Origin: Siderastrea siderea
Lineage: Eukaryota > Cnidaria > Anthozoa > Scleractinia > Rhizangiidae
Assembly (NCBI GenBank): GCA_964030785.1
Contig: OZ034968.1
Span: 65,883,399 to 65,947,398 of the forward strand
Length of the DNA: 64,000 nt
Direction of reading: 5' to 3'
Shown: in pieces, positions 60,601-64,000 of the stretch
Layout: the number at the start of each line of letters is the position of its first letter
Numbering within the stretch: position 1 is the stretch's first letter
The notes under the pieces: model-generated
Database searches by the model: none
The model's input: only the letters and a program-made list of their open reading frames with translations
What the model was told of the DNA's origin: nothing
Program-made: the position numbers and the translations under genes

Positions 60601-62419
60601 GGTGGGTCCATTTACCTAGTGAATTTGTTATGTTAGTTATTAGTTTGAAGAAAGAAAGAAACCAGTATCATCATACATTGTATAAGCTCGGAAAGAGCAA
60701 GACGGGTGTATTTCACAAGATTTAGAATACATAACTTGGCATAAATGTATAAAATTAATTTGCATAAAGAAGACATGGAGTTTCATAAATCGCATTGCCC
60801 TGTTGATTGGGCCTAGAACAGTGGATCATTACATGTATATTGTACAGTGTAAATTACCCTCAACTAGTCAGCGTGAAGAACACCTTCAGAAATTTGTTAC
60901 CTTTAATTTGTTATTGAGAGATCTACTGTATTTTTATTTTATCTTTCATAACATTTTGTTGATAAAATTTTGCTTTTCAGTGTCCAGTTCAAGTCTTTTG
61001 ACATTTTGGAAGATCAAGAGGTCAGTCTTCTTTTCAGTTTTTATTAATGAAAGGTATCAAATTTTCAGTACAGAGTCCTTGTCTCAAGAATGGGCAAGCG
61101 ATGTTTATTGGATGGTAAATTTGATTATGGTATGTCATTGCTTTCGTCAGGTTCGTCAGGGTCTAAAGGAGTATTCTAACTGGCCCACTTATCCACAAGT
61201 GTATGTTAAAGGAGAACTTATTGGTGGCTTGGATATCATTACGGTAAGGATTGATTCTCCTCATGTGGTATACCATACTTTTGTCAAAGTGGTACTATGA
61301 TCAAAAAATCACTTTCATTGTTTCTTCGGATCTCGAAGCTATGTTTAGTAAATGCTCCCCAAGTGAAATTTTAAGCCTTAATTCTGAGAAGAAGACCATT
61401 CATTTAAACTACAATTTTCCGTTTTAATGGTCTGCCATCATTACACCAGAAAGGATACAAGGACGTCATGCACTCAAGAGCTTTAGAATGCAGTCTGTGA
61501 ACACAGCTTACAAAATATGTAAAACACGAGTTTGAGAGTCTGAAAGCTCAAAACTCCCGTGCTGCATACTAAATAAGCCACTTGCACACGCGCTGCATTC
61601 TAAAGCTCTTGAGTGAATGACGTCATTATATCCTTTCTGGTGTAATAATGGCGGATTATTAAATCGGAAAATTGCAGTTTAAGTACACAGTCTTCTTCTC
61701 GAAATTAAGGCTTAAAATTTCGCTTAAGTGAATAAAGTTTCGAAATCCGAAGAAAAAATAAAAGTAATTTTTGTGTTCGTAGTACCACTTTGAATAAGAG
61801 TAGAAAACCTGAACAACTGCACAATTACCTCACAGCTTTACCTGGTATGCATTTTATCCACCTACACAGAAAAAAATTCATGGCTGTCAAGTGTACACAC
61901 TACAACTGTCATTTGCCACTTGACTCAACTCTTTATTTAAGGCCTGCTGCTAGACACCTTTGCTTAACATGAAAAATGACCTTCTTTTGCATGCAAATGA
62001 AAACAAATTTTTCAAGTGAATGACTGTGCACTATTCCTTGCCTTGAAACAGAGGCCAAAGGCAAAATTTTCTGAAATGATCTATTACAGCTCTCAAAGAA
62101 TGCCATGTAACTGTACCCATGTATCTCCAGTGTATAAAATTATCCCAAAGAATTATTTATATGTGGAACTCTGAGAAAATGTTTTCAAAGAAAAAAATGT
62201 TGGTTATTGACATGATAATTGAGGTTTATAACTAGGATGCTTGTGTTAGTCAAAACAAAAAGAGACTGTCAGAGGTAGTAATTTTTGTAAGCACAATCAC
62301 TGCAGATTAACAACTTTGTTATAAGAGAGATCTCCTAGGAAGAGCATTAAAGTTATCGGCTAATTATCTTGCAGGAACTTGATCAAGGAGGAGAGCTGGA
62401 AAGTTCCCTGACTGGTTAA
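41921..62419 (+). CDS. GLRX3: Glutaredoxin-3 (PICOT), 13 exons, complete
   Basis: Exons: 41921-41982, 47406-47514, 48337-48411, 48500-48622, 56275-56359, 56841-56930, 57142-57224, 57532-57593, 59533-59590, 60158-60213, 60981-61020, 61151-61243, 62375-62419 (TAA). They total 981 nt, 326 aa (human GLRX3 is about 335). The ATG has A at -3, G at +4 and an in-frame TAA 12 nt upstream. Order: thioredoxin-like domain (about residues 1-115), monothiol glutaredoxin 1 (about 124-220, CGFS at 151-154) and glutaredoxin 2 (about 225-326, CGFS at 253-256). Family members bind [2Fe-2S] clusters through the CGFS cysteine and glutathione, work with BOLA2 in cytosolic iron-sulfur handling, and regulate PKC signalling. 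All introns are GT-AG. All key motifs are intact, so the gene looks functional. Confidence 0.95.
42955..43400. repeat. Direct duplication, period about 315 bp
   Basis: CTTGGATGTTTTTGTCATCC at about 42963 recurs as CTTGGATATTTTTGTCATCC at about 43293. Both are followed by CTGGGT, then ATTTCCTGTT...ACAACATGT. The copies are diverged. Confidence 0.7.
43478..44295. repeat. Dispersed repeat bounded by G and C tracts
   Basis: Starts with a G-run then TACTCCCATATATGACC. The interior has AAGGGTATGGTTTTCAAGTA and GATAGGGTAGGG-like text, and it ends at a C-run. A short related hairpin (GGGGGGGAGTCCCATATGAG to CATGGGAGTACACCCCCCC) lies at 49080-49213, and a related body at 8000-8345. Confidence 0.55.
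44441..44663. mobile_element. TIR element TTTAACCTTTTCACT
   Basis: The left end TTTAACCTTTTCACTTGC pairs imperfectly with the right end GGGAGTGAAAGGGTTAAA. 223 bp, no coding capacity. Confidence 0.65.
45101..46834. mobile_element. Outer TIR element (CCGTATTTG ends) with nested insertion
   Basis: The left end CCGTATTTGTTCGAATAAGC is inverted at the right as CTTATTCGATCAAATACGG. GCTTATTTCAAATTTCGTG occurs near both ends. Its body is interrupted by the TTAA element at 45154-46206. Confidence 0.75.
45154..46206. mobile_element. TTAA-flanked element with perfect 28-bp TIRs
   Basis: TTAA at 45150-45153 and 46207-46210 flank 28-bp perfect inverted repeats starting AGAGCCAGTGTCACCCAAAG. This points to the piggyBac or Kolobok superfamilies. 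Inside is a 119-codon plus-strand frame (45362-45721) and a diverged direct duplication of about 185 bp (45720-46050; both copies contain CATCGA, GATCGATCAAT-like text and TCCAGT(G/A)ACATCTA). No transposase motif is seen, so it is probably non-autonomous. Confidence 0.85.
46989..47376 (+). mobile_element. MITE family S, copy 2, ends 29 nt before GLRX3 exon 2
   Basis: The ends AAAGGGGCATAGTCACAAGG and GCGTGACTGTGCCCCTTT match copy 1 (35951-36344) in the same orientation. The interior shares TGTGCTAAAAT(T/C)AT and CGTAGCAACAGATGACAG-like text. GAACTAAAATAG near the right end may serve as branch point for exon 2. Confidence 0.85.
50442..51970. mobile_element. CAGGG-ended TIR element 1 with internal tandem repeat
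   Basis: Perfect 17-bp inverted ends CAGGGCTCGAGACTAAC, flanked on both sides by TACTAC. Subterminal repeats of CTAGCC/GGCTAGT are present. The middle (about 50930-51630) is a degenerate array of CAACGTTTCTCCGTACGTTA units about 50-60 bp apart. CAGGG...CCCTG ends resemble hAT elements, though a 6-bp rather than 8-bp duplication is unusual. No transposase. Confidence 0.8.
52244..52456. mobile_element. MITE with TTA target duplication
   Basis: GGCCCAGTTCAGACGCCGTA at the left is inverted at the right as GTGTCTGAACTGGGC, with TTA on each side. The ends and target site fit PIF/Harbinger. 213 bp, no coding capacity. Confidence 0.75.
52885..55095. repeat. 2.2-kb minisatellite, 15-bp unit
   Basis: Roughly 145 copies of TGTG(A/C)TCCTGCAGTA. 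The left third favours TGGAGTA variants and the right two-thirds TGCAGTA. Higher-order repetition is visible: a block at about 53690-54000 recurs near 54300-54740. Because 15 is a multiple of three, every frame without a stop in the unit stays open. The resulting peptides ([18 protein letters not shown] and, on the minus strand, [18 protein letters not shown]) are artefacts, not proteins. Confidence 0.95.
55096..55524 (+). other. Unremarkable intron sequence
   Basis: AT-rich, with no repeat or coding signal that I can see. Confidence 0.5.
55525..56216. mobile_element. CAGGG-ended TIR element 2
   Basis: The ends CAGGGTCCGAAATT and AATTTCGGACCCTG form a perfect 14-bp inverted repeat, flanked by TATCT on both sides. 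Subterminal TCAGTCGCCAGATGG-type repeats occur in both orientations. The outer bases resemble element 1 at 50442 (CAGGG, CGA, TAAC). Confidence 0.8.
56275..57593 (+). CDS. GLRX3: GLRX3 exons 5-8: first CGFS glutaredoxin domain
   Basis: Shows [17 protein letters not shown] (active-site CGFS split between exons 5 and 6), [16 protein letters not shown] (cis-Pro and glutathione-binding) and GGLDIV. The exon 5 donor is GTTTGT, weak but required by frame. Confidence 0.93.
57690..58545 (+). repeat. Composite repeat with GTCC tract and tRNA-Glu-like segment
   Basis: Begins near TAGCGGAGC(C/T) words, has a GTCC microsatellite (57801-57830), a 133-codon frame without recognisable domain (57888-58289) and T/A-rich tails, and ends near GGGGGGCTCCGCTTTTAGG, inverted to the start. 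It looks like a transposable element carrying a SINE. Confidence 0.5.
58323..58390 (+). repeat. tRNA-Glu(CTC)-like pseudogene or SINE head
   Basis: CCATGGCCTAGTGGACTAGT (A box) and GCCGGGTTCGACACTC (B box) flank an anticodon stem CGGC-ATCTCAC-GCCG with CTC in the loop. T-stem and acceptor pairing are poor, and a T-rich tail follows, so this is not a functional tRNA. Confidence 0.55.
58792..58865 (+). pseudogene. Duplicated fragment of GLRX3 exon 9 and its donor
   Basis: GCCCCAGTGATGGTTTTTAT, then GAAAGGCAGTCCAGATGTAAG and ACATGTACTTT, repeats the end of exon 9 (59547-59590) and the start of the next intron with a few changes. It codes [11 protein letters not shown] in the matching frame. The 5' part of the exon is missing and the adjacent CACAG acceptor would put it out of frame, so it is probably dead. 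Confidence 0.75.
59533..62419 (+). CDS. GLRX3: GLRX3 exons 9-13: second CGFS glutaredoxin domain
   Basis: Shows [39 protein letters not shown] and [19 protein letters not shown], ending [10 protein letters not shown]. Intron positions differ from the first glutaredoxin domain except the last one, which in both falls in phase 0 after GGLDI(V/I)(K/T). Confidence 0.94.
61284..61792. mobile_element. Fold-back element with arms of about 240 bp
   Basis: CAAAGTGGTACTATGATC at the left is inverted at the right (CGTAGTACCACTTTG). TTTCTTCGGATCTCGAA, AATTTTAAGCCTTAATT, ACACCAGAAAGGATA and CTCAAGAGCTTTAGAATGCA each recur inverted, nearly to the centre. It lies in GLRX3 intron 12. Confidence 0.85.
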
Positions 62420-62580
62420 AAAGCAACTTAAGAATTGAGTCAACATCAACAGTATTAAAAGTAGAAATCAACAACTAGCAAAAATGACCACCATTATCTC
62501 TGAAGAGTGTGGAAGTTCTGAAATCCAGCAAGCAAGAAAGTTGGTATATAAAAGAACAATAAAACGTAACACGTCCGACA
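62420..62580 (+). terminator. GLRX3 3'UTR and poly(A) signal
   Basis: AATAAA at 62558-62563, about 140 nt after the TAA stop. Cleavage near 62580 is inferred. Confidence 0.7.
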
Positions 62581-62989
62581 AGTGTTTGAAGAGATTGTTT
62601 TAAAGGTGACTTCTCTTAAAAATCGTTGTAGTTGTCTACTTACCCTAGGGCTTTCTAACAAAGGCTTGTCAATAAAACAAAACTGTTGAAAGATCGTTTT
62701 ATCACCTCTCTTCATTGCATGAGTAAACTGGTCATTTTAAAATATTATTATTTGACTGAATTTTTAATAACAAATTAATGTCACTGTTCCGAGCCAACTT
62801 AGGCAGCTTGAACGAATTGAAAACGCTTTAATAGTAATAACTACTTGGAAAGAAACACACAAACTCAGTTTGGCGTCATGGGGGAACACATCCCTTGCGG
62901 TTTGGTGTGACAAGCGACTGCCATTTGCTTGCCCATTTAAGCCTCACTAGTCCTCGCGACACTACACGCCGTGAGACGGAACAAGAGTA
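62581..62989. other. Intergenic, nothing recognised
   Basis: AT-rich sequence between the GLRX3 poly(A) site and the DIRS-like remnant. I see no gene. Confidence 0.5.
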
Positions 62990-64000
62990 TTGGCAGATCT
63001 GAAAAACAATCACGTGACCTTGGATGCCTTACCTATCTCCCCAGCGCTGTATGCTGACACCACACGAACAGGCAGTGCTGGATCGGGCATGAGTATTGGC
63101 AGGTGCACAAATAAATCAATAGAACAAACAAGTAGAGGCCAAGGCGGGGGCCGAACAGTTAAGAAATATTGCGCATGGCTCTGACAGCACATAAGGGAAC
63201 CCCGAACGAGCAATTAGAATAGAGTGACCCCGCTGAAAGAAGTCTGTCTTATATGCTTTGAAGGTAACCGATACGTGGTGGCGGCTGCCTAGCCTAGGGT
63301 GAAGGGAAATAGCGTCAGTAGACGGGTCAAACTGCGAACGGAAAAGATTTACCCCTCGATAGGTAAGTTCACTACAACCAAGGAATCCAAAAAATGCTAT
63401 TTTAAAGGGCCCAATCAACTCCAGAGGACAGGATGAATGGCCAGCAAAACACTGGGCGTGACAGATTAGCGTAGGATGCGAGATTGCCCCTGATAGCGAA
63501 GGATACCCCCAATAGTAGTTTACCCTGTACTGGATCGCCGTGCCCACAACAAATGTGGAGATTGCGCACGGCTGCAAAATAAAGCTTTACGGTACCATGA
63601 CAAACAGACCAAGCTACGAAGCAAAATAAATAAGAGTTCCTTCTGAGGCAGGTAGAATGTCACCCCGCTCTGACATGATACAAAATTGACATTAAACAAA
63701 ATTGAATAAACCTTTTCTTCTCAGAGCTAAAAGAACGACTGGTGTTGAACGCAAGTCCCTAGTTGGCATACTGCAAATCTTGATCTCGTGAAGTGTCAGA
63801 AGGGAAGGCGGGATGAAGCAGTGGTGAGGGTCTGCGTTGGGGACGAGCTCCCTGAAATGCCGAACCTGAAAACGGGAGAGGGAGTCAGTGATAGCATCAG
63901 AAACCCTAGGGACATGACGAGCCCTAATCAAGAAATCGGACTAAAAAATGCAGTAAATCCATGACGCGTGGGACCTTGGAGTGTCCTGAGTTAATAATTA
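62990..64000 (-). mobile_element. Broken DIRS-like (tyrosine recombinase) retroelement
   Basis: On the minus strand, from the window edge leftward, there is first the C-terminal RNase H region (RARHVPRVSDAITDSLSRFQ, then FRELVPNADPH; 63692-63931). Next come tyrosine-recombinase pieces in shifting frames: LPASEGTLIYFAS, VKLYFAAVRNLHICCGHGDP and IAFFGFLGCSELTYRGVNLF (63116-63680). Frameshifts and stops separate them. The catalytic Arg expected in the FGFLRCSE-type motif is Gly here, and no C-terminal HSFRIG-type motif is found. The element continues past the window. DIRS rather than gypsy is supported by the recombinase pieces. Confidence 0.8.

Overview
The window is nuclear DNA of an animal, most likely an anthozoan cnidarian (stony coral or sea anemone). 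The evidence is AT-rich sequence, GT-AG introns of 0.1-8 kb, a secreted multi-ShK protein, many short terminal-inverted-repeat (TIR) elements, tRNA-derived SINEs and a DIRS-type tyrosine-recombinase retroelement remnant. Nothing looks bacterial. I assembled the gene models by hand from splice sites and reading phase; no transcript or database check was possible.

Three plus-strand genes are supported. (1) 1-3075: the 3' part of a gene for a secreted protein with tandem ShK (ShKT) domains, each on its own phase 1-1 exon, plus a 12-nt microexon and a poly(A) signal. (2) 10453-40239: a complete 16-exon gene for an ANKRD55-like ankyrin-repeat protein (749 aa, about nine ankyrin repeats, long Pro/Ser-rich tail with a Lys-rich end). 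One of its introns uses a GC donor. (3) 41921-62419: a complete 13-exon gene for glutaredoxin-3 (GLRX3/PICOT, 326 aa; one thioredoxin-like domain and two CGFS monothiol glutaredoxin domains). A possible terminal exon of an unrecognised minus-strand gene lies at 5097-5287. The three genes have no obvious shared pathway: ShK proteins are extracellular, ANKRD55 is linked to cilia in vertebrates, and GLRX3 handles Fe-S clusters and redox signalling.

Nearly all remaining sequence is intron or intergenic DNA shaped by mobile elements. These include a decayed pogo-type transposon inside a tandem satellite (ANKRD55 intron 2), a Harbinger-type MITE, several TIR elements and fold-back hairpins, three SINEs, a TTAA-flanked element nested in an older element (GLRX3 intron 1), and a very crowded 7.7-kb GLRX3 intron 4. 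That intron holds a 4-kb inverted-repeat element, two related CAGGG-ended elements, and a 2.2-kb 15-bp minisatellite that creates false open frames on both strands. The right edge (about 63-64 kb) is a broken DIRS-like retroelement on the minus strand.

I found no clear new biological system. The best leads are one MITE family that supplies the 3' end of an intron in two neighbouring genes, the modular ShK exons with a microexon, the nested TTAA element with a perfect 28-bp TIR, and the duplicated GLRX3 exon fragment.
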